Positions 53,928 to 64,000 of a stretch of DNA of 64,000 nt are shown here, piece after piece; position 1 is the first letter of the stretch, and each line of letters opens with the position of its first letter. The DNA comes from Myxocyprinus asiaticus (Eukaryota > Chordata > Actinopteri > Cypriniformes > Catostomidae). The stretch lies in NCBI RefSeq assembly GCF_019703515.2, contig NC_059387.1:34008877-34072876 (forward strand), in the 5' to 3' direction. A program made the translations under genes and the position numbers. The notes beneath the pieces were generated by a model. The model was not told where the DNA came from and searched no databases. It saw only the letters and a list, made by a program, of their open reading frames with translations.

Positions 53928-55547
53928 TCAGCTCAGGGGAGGTGAAAGGCCATATGCGCAAGCAATACACCCGGCCAGCTGTCCCGGACTTACCTGCTTG
54001 TGCGTGCCACTACACAGGACGAAACCAGTTTCCCAGAAAGAATATCCTTTCTCAGGGGAATTTGCCGCAAGGAGCATGAGGTCCGAGAACCATGTCTGGG
54101 TGGGCCAGTAGGGTGCTACCAGGACGACCTGCTCCTCGTCCTCCCTGACCTTGCACAGGGTCTGTGCAAGTAGGCTCACTGGGGGAAATGCATATTTGCA
54201 AAGTCCAGGGGGCCAGCTGTGTGCCAGCACATCTATACCAAGAGGTGCTTCGGTCAGATCGTACCAGAGCGGGCAGTGGGAGGATTCTTGGGAGGCTAAC
54301 AGGTCTACCTCTGCCTGCCAGAATCGACTCCAGATCAGCTGGACCACCTGAGGGTGGAGTCTCCACTCTCCCCTGAGGGTAACCTGCTGTGACAGCGCAT
54401 CCGCTGCAGTGTTGAGGTCGCCCGGGACATAAGTGGCTCGCAGCGACTTGAGGTGCTGCTGACTCCAGAGGAGGAGATGGCGGGCGAGTTGTGACATACA
54501 ACGGGAGCGTAGACCGCCTTGGCGGTTGACATATGCTACCATCGCTGTGTTGTCTGTCCAAACTAGCAAGTGCTTGTCCTGGATCAATGGCCGGAACCTC
54601 CACAGGGCAAGCAGAATTGCCAGCAACTCGAGGCAGTTGATGTGCCAACGCAGCCGCGGGCCAGTCCAGGAGCTGGCGGCTGTGTGCCCATTGTATACGG
54701 TGCCCCAGCCCATCTTGGAGGTGTCTGTTGTAACCACGACGTGCCTGGAGGCCTGCTCTAGGGGAACCCCTGCCCATAGAAATGCAAGGTCAGTCCAAGG
54801 GCTGAAGGGGCGGCAACAGATCGGCGTGATGGTCACGCGATGTGTCACACGGTGCCATGCCCATCTCGGGACTCAAGTCTGAAGCTAGTGCTGAAGTGGT
54901 CACATATGCATCAACCCGAGTGGTGTGGCCGCCACTGAGGTTGCCATATGCCCCAGGAGCCTATGAAAAAGTTTCAGTGGAACCTCTGTCCTCCATCTGA
55001 ATGCCTTCAGACAGTTCAGCGCCAACTGCGCACTCTCGTTTGTGAGGCGCGCTGTCATCGAGACTGAGTCCATCTCCAAACTGAGAAAAGAGATGCTCTG
55101 AACCGGGGAGAGGTTGCCCTTTTCCCAGTTGACCCGAAGCCCCAGTCAGCTGAGGTGCCGGAGCATGAGGTCCCTGTGTGCGCACAGCAACTCTTGAGAG
55201 TGAGCTAGGATTAGCCAGTCATCGAGATAGTTGAGGATGCGGACACCCACTTCCCTTAGTGGGGCAAGGGCTGCCTCTGCAACCTTCGTGAAGACGCGAG
55301 GGGACAAGGACAGGCCGAAGGGGAGGACCTTGTACTGGTACACCTGGCCTTCAAAAGCAAACCGCAGGAAGGGTCTGTGTCGAGGTAAGACTAAGACGTG
55401 GCAGTACACGTCTTTCAGGTCTACCACCGTGAACCATACTTGATGCCGGACTCTCGTTAGAGTGCGTTTTTGCGTCAGCATCTTGGACAGGAGTCTGTGC
55501 AAAGCCTGGTTCAGTACTCGCAGGTCCAGGATCGGTCGCAAACCCAC
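53928..55547 (-). pseudogene. DIRS reverse transcriptase - RNase H pseudogene
   Basis: 55547-55146 carries VGLRPILDLRVLNQALHR, FTVVDLKDVYCHVLV, VLPFGLSLSPRVFTK and the catalytic YLDDWL. After a stop, a degenerate join (55145-54850) leads to 54848-53928. There VVTTDTSKMGWGTVYNG, INCLELLAILLAL, LLVWTDNTAMVAYVNRQGG and VPGDLNTAADALSQ give the RNase H acids. Several stops separate the parts. The enzyme would be inactive as it stands. Confidence 0.82.
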
Positions 55548-55717
55548 CGCCTTTATTCGGTACTAGTTCATCTTGGCTGGATTGACAGGCTCTATCGTGC
55601 CCTTGCGCAGAAGGGTAGCGATTTCCGCATGCAAGGTAGCGGAGGTGAAGTGGACGCCGCTGAACCTGGGCGGGCGCCTGCCGAACTGAATCGCGTAGCT
55701 GAGTCGGACAGTCCGGG

Positions 55718-57392
55718 TCAGCTATCGCAACGGTTGGAAAGCACGAGCCATGCGCCCAAACTCCGGGCGAGGGGGACCAAGGGAATGATCACATCGGACG
55801 TACCGGCGGGTGGGGCCTCGCGGCGGGGTGGAGCTCGAGATGCCACGTCGAGGGGACTCGAGCCCTGTGGCTGTGCTGAGTCCAGGGACATCGAATTGGC
55901 CGAGGAGGGGGGAGGAGGAATCTCGTCTCCGTAGTCCACTGGAACCAATCCCATGTGGGCATGTTTGTGCCACAGCTGGGCGCACAGGGGCGGGGGGTCC
56001 GCCACTGGAGCACCACTCCTGCCAAAATGGGATGGTGGATGGTGGTCATGACGACAGCCGTGCACACTGGATATGTGACCCAGGAGATGAGGGAACCATT
56101 CTTTTGTCAGGCTTTTGGGTGCCGCAGCCTCCTTGGCATGCAGAGACAAAATATTCTCCTCCCGGCCCTCCACCGGGGGATGGAGTGGTCTGTCGACCAG
56201 CCCCAGAGAAGTGGGTCTCCTCGCCCCTGAGTTGCCCATCTCGGGGGCACTTCGAAGCCTTCCTTGGGTTCTTAGCGGCCGGCCGCGAGACGGGTGGCGT
56301 CTGCCTCCTATGGAGGGCTCCACGCTGGAGCTGGACCATGCCGGAGCCGGTGTTGTTGCTGCAGGAGGATGCCCTTGGTGATGAGCAGACAGGGTGCGGG
56401 GTCTTAAGCCACGCCGGGGCAGGATATGTTGTAAGGCCTCCGTCTGCTTCTTCACTGCCGAGAACTGCTGGGCAAAGTCCTTGACGGCATCGCCAAACAG
56501 GCCAACCTGGGAAATGGGGGTGTCAAGGAACCGTGCCTTGTCCGCTTCTCCCATCTCGACTAAGTGGAGCCAAAGGTGGCGCTCCTGGACCACCAGGGTG
56601 GATGTCGCCTGTCCGAGAGACCGCACCGTGACTTTCATCGCCAGGAGAGTGAGGTCAGTCGCCGAGTGTAGTTCCTGCATCAATCCCGGGTCAGAACTAC
56701 CCTCGTGCAGTTCTTTTAGCGCCTTGGCTTGGTGTACTTGCAGGAGAGCCATGGCGTGCAGGGCGGATGCGGCTTGTCCAGTGGCACTGCAGGCCACAGT
56801 TGTCAGGGACGACGTAAACCTACAGGCCCTGGATGGGAGCTTCAGGCGCCTTATCCACTTGGGGGATCAACGAATACCCCCTGGCTGCTACACCATCGAG
56901 GGTAGTGAGAGCGGGGGAGCTGAAAGACCGGGACCGGGCAGTAAAAGGTGCCTCCCTCGATCTTGTCAGCTCCTCATGCACTTCCGGGAAGAAAGGAATG
57001 AGGGTGGGGCGTGGCTGTGGGCGGCGCCCCGTGCCCAGGAACCAATCGTCAAGCCACGAGGGTTCAGGGGAGAGTGAAGGGTTCCACTCTAGCCCGACTC
57101 TCGCAACCACCCGGGAAAGCATGTCTGTCATTTCTGCATCGGCGTGAGACTGGGCGACCGTTCCCGAAGGAGGAAGCCCAGCCAAAGCCTCTGCATCAGA
57201 CTGGACGAGCCCGCTCTCTGTTGCTGCCCTCGATAACTCATCGTCTTCCCGAGCTCCGAACAAGAAGTCGAACTCATGCTGAGACGAGCCGGCGGTCTCG
57301 TGTGAGAGCCCAATCGGAGCAAGCGAGCGTGCTGGGGAATGGGAGGTCCGTGGGGGGATACTCGATGGAGGTTGTCCCATTGATGTCCTCAA
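55718..57392 (-). pseudogene. DIRS gag-like protein, frameshifted
   Basis: Two frames cover it. 57392-56820 (190 codons) is Ser/Pro-rich with an acidic HEFDFLFGAREDDELSRAA segment. 56797-55718 (359 codons) has LHAMALLQVHQAKALKELHE and DAVKDFAQQFSAVKKQTEAL, then an Arg/Pro-rich basic tail. The shift lies at about 56800-56820. The layout fits the gag-like ORF of fish DIRS elements; no zinc knuckle was seen. Confidence 0.7.
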
Positions 57393-58053
57393 ATTGCCCC
57401 CAGTGCTATCCGACGCAGCCTCAAACCCGTACGTAGAATGACCGGTGCGGGGATCCGCTGGGGTGTGACAGCAATGTTGCCATGGTCATGTTCTCGCAAT
57501 GAGGACATGACTCATCCACGAATGATGTCTCTGCGTGGGCAGTGCCCAGAAATGTAATACAGCGATCGTGGCTGTCAGAAGAGGAGAGATAACGACCGCA
57601 ACCAGGAATAACACACAAACGGAAAGGCATCTTTAAAAAGACGTTCTGTGTGTGTGTGCCGCTCTTTTTGTGAATTAAAATATACTCTTTTAGAATATAC
57701 TCTCTTATTTTTGCTCTGCCGAAGCACTCAGGGGCATTCTCTACACTCCACGGGTGCAGGAGGGGGAGAAGCCGCTGAAATGCACCATAAATCCAGCAGT
57801 TTTGAGGTGCCTCTTTGGAAGGAATTGAATTCAGTGCACTGAATACAACTGCTCAGCTCTGAAGAGAAAATCTGAATGAGTGGTTGCATACCATCTCCTT
57901 TTATACCCGTATGTCCGGGGGAGTGGCATGCAAATTCCACTCGCCAATTCTCATTGGCCTTTTTAAAAAAAAAAACAGAGGTGTTTGGGGCTCCCAAGAG
58001 TGACCCCTAGTGTCACTACATTGACACAATGTCGAGTGAGTGACAGATAGGGA

Positions 58054-59465
58054 ACTGGTCTAACTGTCCATTCCACTGCTTACACTGACCACCTTCAGAT
58101 GTACAGAGCTGCATTAAACAATGCACGCTCAGCATACTGGTCCTCAATCATTCACAATTCTATTAATAGCCCAAAAACATTATTTTCTACTGTTAACAAG
58201 CTCATAAACCCACCTACCTCTGTTATTACGGGGTCTTCAGATCTTTGCACCTCTTTCCTGCACTTAATTAAGAACAAAATTGACTGCATCTAAAAGTTAT
58301 TTCTTCAATAGTACCTCTGCCTCCTTTCCATGACCTTCAAACTGACCCATCTGGACCCATCTGATTTCAATAACTACCACCCTATCTCAAACCTTCCTTT
58401 CCAAATTGCTGGAGAAAGCTGTCGCCTCACAGATACACACCCACCTTGCTTCCAACAACATTTTTGAACTTTTCCAATCTAGCTTCCTACCTCAAAATAG
58501 CACAGAGAATGCACTAATTAAAGTTGCTAATGACCTGCTAATTGCTGCTGATTCTGGTGAACTCATAATGCTTGTCCTGTTAGATCTTAGCGCAGCCTTT
58601 AACACTATCTCACATTGCATACTTCTCTCTCGCCTCTCTGCTATTGGTGTTTCTGGTACTGTCCTAACCTGGTTTACCTCCTAGCTCTCTGATGTCAGCA
58701 CTATGTATCCATCAAACAGTCAAAATCCACTCTTCCAGTTTCCCAAGGTGTTCCTCAAGGTTCTGTCCTTGGCCCTTTACTCTTTATTATCTGCATGCTC
58801 CCACTTGGCCAAATTATTCAGAAGCATGGGCTTAACTTCCACTGCTATGCTGATGATACACAACTTTATGTCAGCTCCAAACCCACTGTCCCTCTACCCC
58901 CCATTTCTTTAACAGCAAGCATTCTCAAAATCAGGGACTGGATGACTCATAACTTCCTCAGACTTAATACTGATAAAACAGATATCCTACTTGTAGGTAC
59001 CAATAACCCACCAGTACACACTCCAATCTGTCTATTGATATTGATGGAGTTATGGTCCAACTCTCCCACACAGTCCGCAATCTAGGTGTCATTTTAGACT
59101 CTTCACTCTCTTTCACTTCTCACATTTCCTCTCTCACTAAAGTTGCCTTTTTTACTCCTATTCTCCATAACCTTCACTGGCTACCTGTTTCCTATCGGAT
59201 TTGAACAAAATCCTACTCATCACTTTTAAAGCCCTAAACAGACTTGCTCCACAATACATCACTGACCTCCTTCACCCTTATTCTCCGGTACATGCAGTCA
59301 GGTCATCTGGCTCTGGTTCTCTTGTTACTCCCCGCTTTAAGCTGTCAACACATGGCGGCAGGGCGTTTAGTGTCGTAGCCGCAAAATTATGGAATTCTCT
59401 ACCAAAAACCATTTCTGATTTCAAGACCGAACTGAAAACCTACCTTTTAATTAATTGTTAACTTT
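58054..59465 (+). mobile_element. L2-type LINE, 5' truncated
   Basis: It begins inside ORF2 before the reverse transcriptase and ends with the typical 3' segment. Seen in order: [75 protein letters not shown] (catalytic YADD), [31 protein letters not shown] and KLWNSLPKTISDFKTELKTY. Frame changes occur near 58290, 58690 and 59090, so the copy is dead. Confidence 0.87.
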
Positions 59466-59484
59466 TATCTTGTCTTGGTTAATA

Positions 59485-59750
59485 TCGGTCATATCACTTC
59501 TGATGTCATGGATTAAACCACTTGAGTCTTAAGTATTACTTTTATCCTGCCTTTATGTGCTTTGTGAAGCTTCAAAGTTCTGGCCACCATTCACTTGCAT
59601 TGTGAGGACCTACACAGTTGAAATATTCTTCTAAAATCTTCATTTGTGTTCTGCAGAAGAAAGAAAGTCATACACATCTGGGATGGCATGAGGGTGAGTA
59701 AATTATGAGAGAATTTTCATTTTTGGGTCAACTATCCCTTTAAAAGTGTA
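59485..59750 (+). repeat. R1 repeat, near full length
   Basis: TATCACTTCTGATGTCATGG at the start and TTTTCATTTTTGGG, then CAACTATCCCTTTAA, at the end. Very similar to 3085-3350 and 25555-25790. Confidence 0.75.
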
Positions 59751-60068
59751 AAATGAACTTATATTTGTCCCTGTCTTCTGTCTTTGACTTCACAGCTCAG
59801 GATAGTCGCTAGTGAAAGGTTTGGGACTGTGTGTGTTCTTCTGGCGCTTTCAGCTAGTCAGCCTTTTCACGATGTAATTTTCCCTGGCTTCAGAGTAAGT
59901 AGTCACATGACACTTAAAGCTCAGGTGATTGCCTCAAAAACATCTAAAGTTCTCAGGAGCAAAGGTGGCTTACACACGAGCTGAGTGTATTACAGACCTC
60001 ATTGTTGAGAGCTGCCAGGGGAACACAGAGAGCAAGAGGAGTTTTTAAGGGACAGATTGACCGCTTAC

Positions 60069-60128
60069 TTTTTTGCTGCTTTGAGAAGAGCGCTGAAGTC
60101 CAGTTCTGCTTCATCTTCCCCAGCATCA
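60069..60128 (-). pseudogene. mybpc2 exon remnant: linker before M-motif
   Basis: Acceptor GTTGTGCAG, then DAGEDEAELDFSALLKAAKK and donor AAAAA|GTAAGC. ELDFSALLK matches the conserved ELDFSGLLKK just before the M-motif. Undamaged. The following M-motif exons are not found; the next ten kilobases are repeats. Confidence 0.85.
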
Positions 60129-60227
60129 CTGCACAACGAGAACAACAATTGTGACAACAGTCTTTAGTTTTGCAGTTTCATTTTAGTGATGCCAGTGACC
60201 CAGAAGCTACACAGTTGGAAAGAAATT

Positions 60228-60545
60228 GGTAAAACTTTCCAATAAGTTTCTAATTGTTAACATTAGTTAATGCATTAGGTATCATGAACTAACAATGAAC
60301 AATGTTTTTTTTTACAGCATTTAATAATCTTAATGCTAATTTATGAAAATACAATTGTTAATTCGTAGTTCATGTTATTGTTAGTTCAACTAATGTTAAC
60401 TTTAGCAACAAAAATTAGTATAGTGTATGTTGAAATTAACATTACAGAAAGTTAATAAGTACTGTAAAAGGTTTGCTCATTGTTACATCTGTGTTAATGT
60501 AGTGAACTAATGTTAACGAATACAACCTTATTGTAAAGGGTTACC
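60228..60545. mobile_element. MITE with ~22-bp inverted ends
   Basis: Left end GGTAAAACTTTCCAATAAG and right end CTTATTGTAAAGGGTTACC are inverted copies with four mismatches. Inside, GTTAACATTAGTTAATGC and related phrases are repeated in both orientations. Inserted in an intron of the linker region. Confidence 0.78.
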
Positions 60546-60687
60546 AATAAATTATGTAGGCACAATTTACAGAGTACAGTATATGTCTTCAGAACTAGTT
60601 TCAAACATTCAAGGAAATGCTTTTAGAAGATTATGAGAAACATAAATTTAGTCCAGACGTTTGACTGGTAATGTGTAACACACTCAC

Positions 60688-60736
60688 GCTCTTTTGAAGG
60701 CAGACAGAATATCTCCCTTCTCTTCTTGTTCAGCAG
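60688..60736 (-). pseudogene. mybpc2 exon remnant: linker (SAFKR)
   Basis: Acceptor TTTCTAAAG, then AAEQEEKGDILSAFKR and donor AGC|GTGAGT. It is phase 1 at both ends and joins in frame to the next exon to read FKR-A-DAGEDE, like the human ESFKRTS segment after C1. Undamaged. Confidence 0.8.
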
Positions 60737-60797
60737 CTTTAGAAAATGAATAAATAAATAAATAAACATAGAACATTCATTTGCAGATTTATAAGAG

Positions 60798-60800
60798 AGT

Positions 60801-60843
<43 letters not shown>
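60798..60843. repeat. (GT)n microsatellite
   Basis: About 20 GT dinucleotides. Confidence 0.95.
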
Positions 60844-60844
<1 letters not shown>

Positions 60845-61530
60845 TTAAAACAACTGGAGGCAATAAGAGACACACTCTGTTTCTGTTTTAAAAAGTGCTT
60901 GCAAATATTTAAAACATATTTTAATTGATGCACATAACATATTCAATGAGACTAAAATGATTAATGAACGAAATGAATTAAAAGTCAAATAAAAAACAGA
61001 ATGTTTACTCTCTTTCTGAGCAACAGTTAAGTTTGTAACTCATACCAACAAATACAAAAACTCTTTCGTTTTAAATTTGTCCAAAATATTAGGTTGAATC
61101 CTTAAATGTTGATCTAGAAAAACAACATTTTTCATAAACAGGCCAGAGAGCTTCATGCACAAGGAAAGACGTCAATACAGCACAATAGAATTTCCTATTC
61201 TCATCCTCATTCATTTACATTACCATTGACATTTTCACATTAATGCAAGCAAAGTATATTTTCATACACCATAACAGGTGAAATAAAACCATATTAGATT
61301 ACTAATATACTGTAATGTAGAAAACATACTATTAACAGTAAACAAAATGTTTTCTAATATAACAAAATGTTATATTAGAAATATAATTTTTCTCTCTGTT
61401 ATGCACGCCTGCTTAGAATTTTGGTCATAGTTAATGTCAAATATATATAGTTAGTATGTAGTTTAAATGTAAGGATTGTAAGATATGAGGACGTTGCTAT
61501 GTGTTTTTCTTAAGCATTCAGGTTTATTAC

Positions 61531-61548
61531 CGTCCTCAGCTGGACCTT
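61531..61548 (-). pseudogene. mybpc2 18-nt microexon 2
   Basis: CATCGACAG|AAGGTCCAGCTGAGGACG|GTAATA. It is phase 1 on both sides and encodes EGPAED when joined to its neighbours. Both splice sites are intact. The acidic Pro/Ala-rich product suits the flexible linker. Confidence 0.7.
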
Positions 61549-61647
61549 CTGTCGATGAAAGAACGACAATAAACTAAAGAAAAACTCAAACGCTATGCTT
61601 AACTTTTCATTTTTATAACTTAAATGTCTTTTGATAAAGTCACTTAC

Positions 61648-61665
61648 CCTCTGCTGGCTTTACGT
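61648..61665 (-). pseudogene. mybpc2 18-nt microexon 1
   Basis: TTTTCACAG|ACGTAAAGCCAGCAGAGG|GTAAGT, again 18 nt and phase 1, encoding DVKPAE. It is the most upstream mybpc2 exon recognised. The C1 domain and N terminus would lie at higher coordinates but were not recognised between 61665 and 64000. Confidence 0.7.
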
Positions 61666-61959
61666 CTGTGAAAAGTAATGAGAAAAAGTGAAAGTTGACA
61701 TTGCATTTACAGTGTAAAAGCGCTTTTATGCCCATTTAAAAAAAAAAAAAAGTGTAATATAACCTATAATTGTACATCTGCTACATTTCATTTTACCTAG
61801 CAAATATTGTCTGTGCCACTAGTTTTATCAAACAGGACTGCAAACATAATGACAGGTTATCTTACTCGGCTTACTTATAGTAGTAGTATATACTTATAAC
61901 TGACTCTATAAAATACGTGACTTGATGAACGTCACTGACGACCACAGAAATGACAGAGT

Positions 61960-62378
61960 TTATTATTTTATTTTATTTTTTTCAATTTGGAACGCCCAAT
62001 TCCCAATGCGCTCTAAGTCCTCGTGGTGGCGTAGTGACTCGCTTCAATCCGGGTGGCGGAGGACAAATCTCAGTTGCCTCCGCATCTGAGACCGTCAATC
62101 TGCGCATTTTATCACGTGGCTTGTTGAGCACGTTACCGCGGAGACGTAGCACGTGTGGAGGCTTCACGCTATTCTCTGCGGCATCCACACACAACTCACC
62201 ACACACCCCACTGAGAGTGAGAACCACATTATAGCGACCACGAGGAGGTTACCCCATGTGACTCTACCCTCCCTAGCAACCGGGCCAATTTGGTTGCTTA
62301 GGAAGCCTGACTGGATCACTCAGCACACTCTGGATATGAACTCGTGACTCCAGGTGTGGTAGTTAGCATCTTTAAAAG
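61960..62378 (-). mobile_element. tRNA-derived SINE, family 1, copy 4
   Basis: Full copy in minus orientation. The T-rich tail complement is at 61960-61985, then TCCTCGTGGTGGCGTAGTG, and at the far end the tRNA-like head complement GACTCCAGGTGTGGTAGTTA. Both strands show open frames of 80-94 codons; these are SINE sequence, not genes. Confidence 0.87.
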
Positions 62379-63369
62379 TGCAATTAATTTCTTAACGTGT
62401 TAACTTTTTTAATGAGGAAAAAATGACTGAGTGCACTTCTAAACAGAACACAGATATATCGGCTGACTTAGCATTTTGTTGGTGGTACTCACTACTTAAT
62501 CACCTCTTCAGTGTGTACATTCACATTAATAAAGATTCTGAAACTGAAGTGGTTATGAGCAAATGATGGTATTTTTTGGAGCTGAGCTCTTCCCCTGGGG
62601 ATATCACTGCTGTGCAGTGTCTGTGGGCAGAGAGATAAAAGGCACCCACAGATTCAAATGCTAAAAGTGCTTTTTTAGCTCTGATATATTATCTTAGACT
62701 GTCACATGGCCATTGGTATGGATTTAGTTAAGGTTATGAGGGTTACTGTTTACTAGTATCCCATAACTGTTATTTGGACCCCAGCAAGGATTTCTACACA
62801 ACAGGTAATGAAATATAGCGGTTAAAATGTGTCAACCCTTGTGTTTTTAGTTCCTGATCCTCCTCAATTAAGTGTTGCCTTTTCCCAGTTTTCAAATCAA
62901 AGTTGACTTGGCAGACTTCAACATTTCACGTTAACCTGAATTAATGTAACTTATTATTATTGATCTGTTTCATATTGTCTTTGAAGTGGTGAGTGTGGAA
63001 TTGTGTTAAGACACGTTCACCTAATGCTGGATATTCTCTCTCCCATTCTCAGTCTATCAGGTGGTTTCTCGTCTTACAAGCTCAGCAGTGATTCACCTGA
63101 GGGATTTTCAGGACGGTTAAACAACTAGACTGCTACGACAGGATGAATACACATATTTCACAACCATATTTAATCTGCAAATCACTGTCCGTCTGACAGA
63201 GCATTAGGTTTTATGAGCTCCACTACAGGTTTGGTGAACTGTTAATGGATAGTTGACCCATCTTATGAACATTATTTACGTCCACATTTTCATGGAAGGA
63301 ATATAATGTGACTGTATGGAAGCCGGATATACATTGAGTGATATAAACTTGCAACTGTGCGATATCAAG
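62379..63369. other. Stretch without recognised feature
   Basis: No conserved exon, element end or tandem array was recognised. It may be intron upstream of the mybpc2 linker. Confidence 0.4.
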
Positions 63370-64000
63370 TCAAGAAAACCTCACAAATACAACTTTATTT
63401 CTCATAATTTCGACATTACACAGTATCTCACAATTCCGACTTTCTTATATCTCGCAATTTCAACTGTATTTCTCACAATTCTGACTTGATTTCTCACAAC
63501 TGCAAGATATTCACTAAATGGAGTTCATATCTCATGATTACAAGAATAAAGTCACAATTGTGAGAATAAAGTCAAAATTCAGAGATACAAAGACACAATT
63601 ACAAGATATAAACTCGCAATTGCAAGGTTTTATAGACTTTATTTCTTGCAGTTGCATCTTTAATTCTCGCAATTGCAAGATTTACACTAAATTGTGAGTT
63701 TATGTCTTGTAATTACAGAAAACGTCACAATTGCAAGAAATAAAGTCAAAATTGCAAGATATAAAGCCGCAATTATGAGATATACTAGCAAATGCAAGGT
63801 TTTATAGACTTTAATTGTGACACAATTGTGAGTTTTTATAGTGTAATTTCAACTTTATTTCTCGTAATTGCAAGATTTAAACTAAATTGCAAGTTTATAT
63901 CTTATAGTTACAAGAAAAAAGTCATAATTGCAAGGTTTTAGACTTTATATCTCTCAATTGCGACTTTATTTATCACAATTCAGACTTTCTCGCAATTGCA
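63370..64000. repeat. Degenerate tandem repeat (ACAATTGCAAGA/ATAAAGTC type)
   Basis: Repeated phrases CTCGCAATT, GACTTTATTTCTC, ACAAGATATAAACTC and AATTGCAAG occur in both orientations, every 20-25 bases or so. The array runs off the window end. Confidence 0.75.

Larger units (their letters stand above)
53863..58053 (-). mobile_element. DIRS-type retrotransposon, truncated
   Basis: Minus-strand order is 5' end near 58053 (GAGTGAGTGACAGATAGGGA on the plus strand), gag-like frames (57392-55718), then reverse transcriptase and RNase H (about 55547-53928). The sequence then breaks into the 37-bp minisatellite. DIRS elements normally continue with a tyrosine recombinase; none was seen here. Base composition is GC-rich and clearly unlike the AT-rich neighbourhood. 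It is inserted in what was the mybpc2 M-motif/C2 interval. Confidence 0.82.

Noticed and set aside
54052..54777. 241-codon frame overlapping the DIRS RNase H
   Set aside because: Second frame of the GC-rich DIRS coding DNA. The other frame has the RNase H motifs.
55810..56484. Plus-strand 224-codon frame in the DIRS gag region
   Set aside because: Antisense shadow in GC-rich sequence, without domain features.
61982..62227. Conserved-looking 80- to 94-codon frames on both strands
   Set aside because: Similarity to frames near 416-616 and 44063-44344 is due to the shared SINE, not to a protein family.

Overview
The window is vertebrate nuclear DNA, and a cyprinid-like teleost fits best. It has spliced genes with GT/AG introns, tRNA-derived SINEs, several Tc1/mariner families flanked by TA microsatellites, a DIRS-type retrotransposon, an L2-type LINE and abundant short fold-back elements. 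The species cannot be named from sequence alone. Most of the 64 kb is intron, intergenic DNA and repeats.

Only one intact protein gene is visible: lrrc4b (netrin-G ligand 3), on the + strand at 16829-19747. It has two coding exons separated by a 750-bp intron and encodes 722 residues. A CpG-rich, purine-rich block near 10.2-11.3 kb is a candidate promoter and first non-coding exon. AATAAA signals at about 20.2 kb and 24.77 kb are candidate ends of its 3' UTR.

Facing it tail to tail on the - strand, from 61665 down to 36473, lie the remains of a fast-type myosin-binding protein C gene (mybpc2). Sixteen exon remnants keep the right order and mostly good splice sites, covering the linker before the M-motif and parts of C3, C4, C5, C7, C8, C9 and C10. 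They carry in-frame stops, frameshifts and one lost splice acceptor. Exons for the M-motif, C2, half of C4, C6 and parts of C7 are not found. I read it as a decaying paralogue, presumably after genome duplication. LRRC4B and MYBPC2 are also near neighbours in human 19q13.33, which supports both identifications.

Repeat layout: 0-8.5 kb is a nest of SINEs, a LINE remnant and fold-back elements. A Tc1 deletion derivative (13.5-14.7 kb) lies back to back with a chimeric Tc1 element (14.75-16.1 kb). A Sleeping Beauty-type element (28.7-30.3 kb) keeps a 269-codon catalytic reading frame. Two more Tc1 elements lie at 33.4-35.0 and 39.5-41.1 kb. In the dead mybpc2 introns sit a 3.2-kb minisatellite of a 37-bp unit (50.68-53.86 kb), a truncated DIRS element (53.86-58.05 kb) and an L2 LINE (58.05-59.46 kb), just where the M-motif and C2 exons should be. 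The last 0.6 kb is a degenerate tandem repeat that runs off the window.

No bacterial-type operons, CRISPR arrays or rRNA genes were seen. No novel multi-gene system was found. The most interesting items are the mybpc2 decay, the minisatellite with block duplications, the chimeric Tc1 and a set of RFX X-box-like motifs around lrrc4b.
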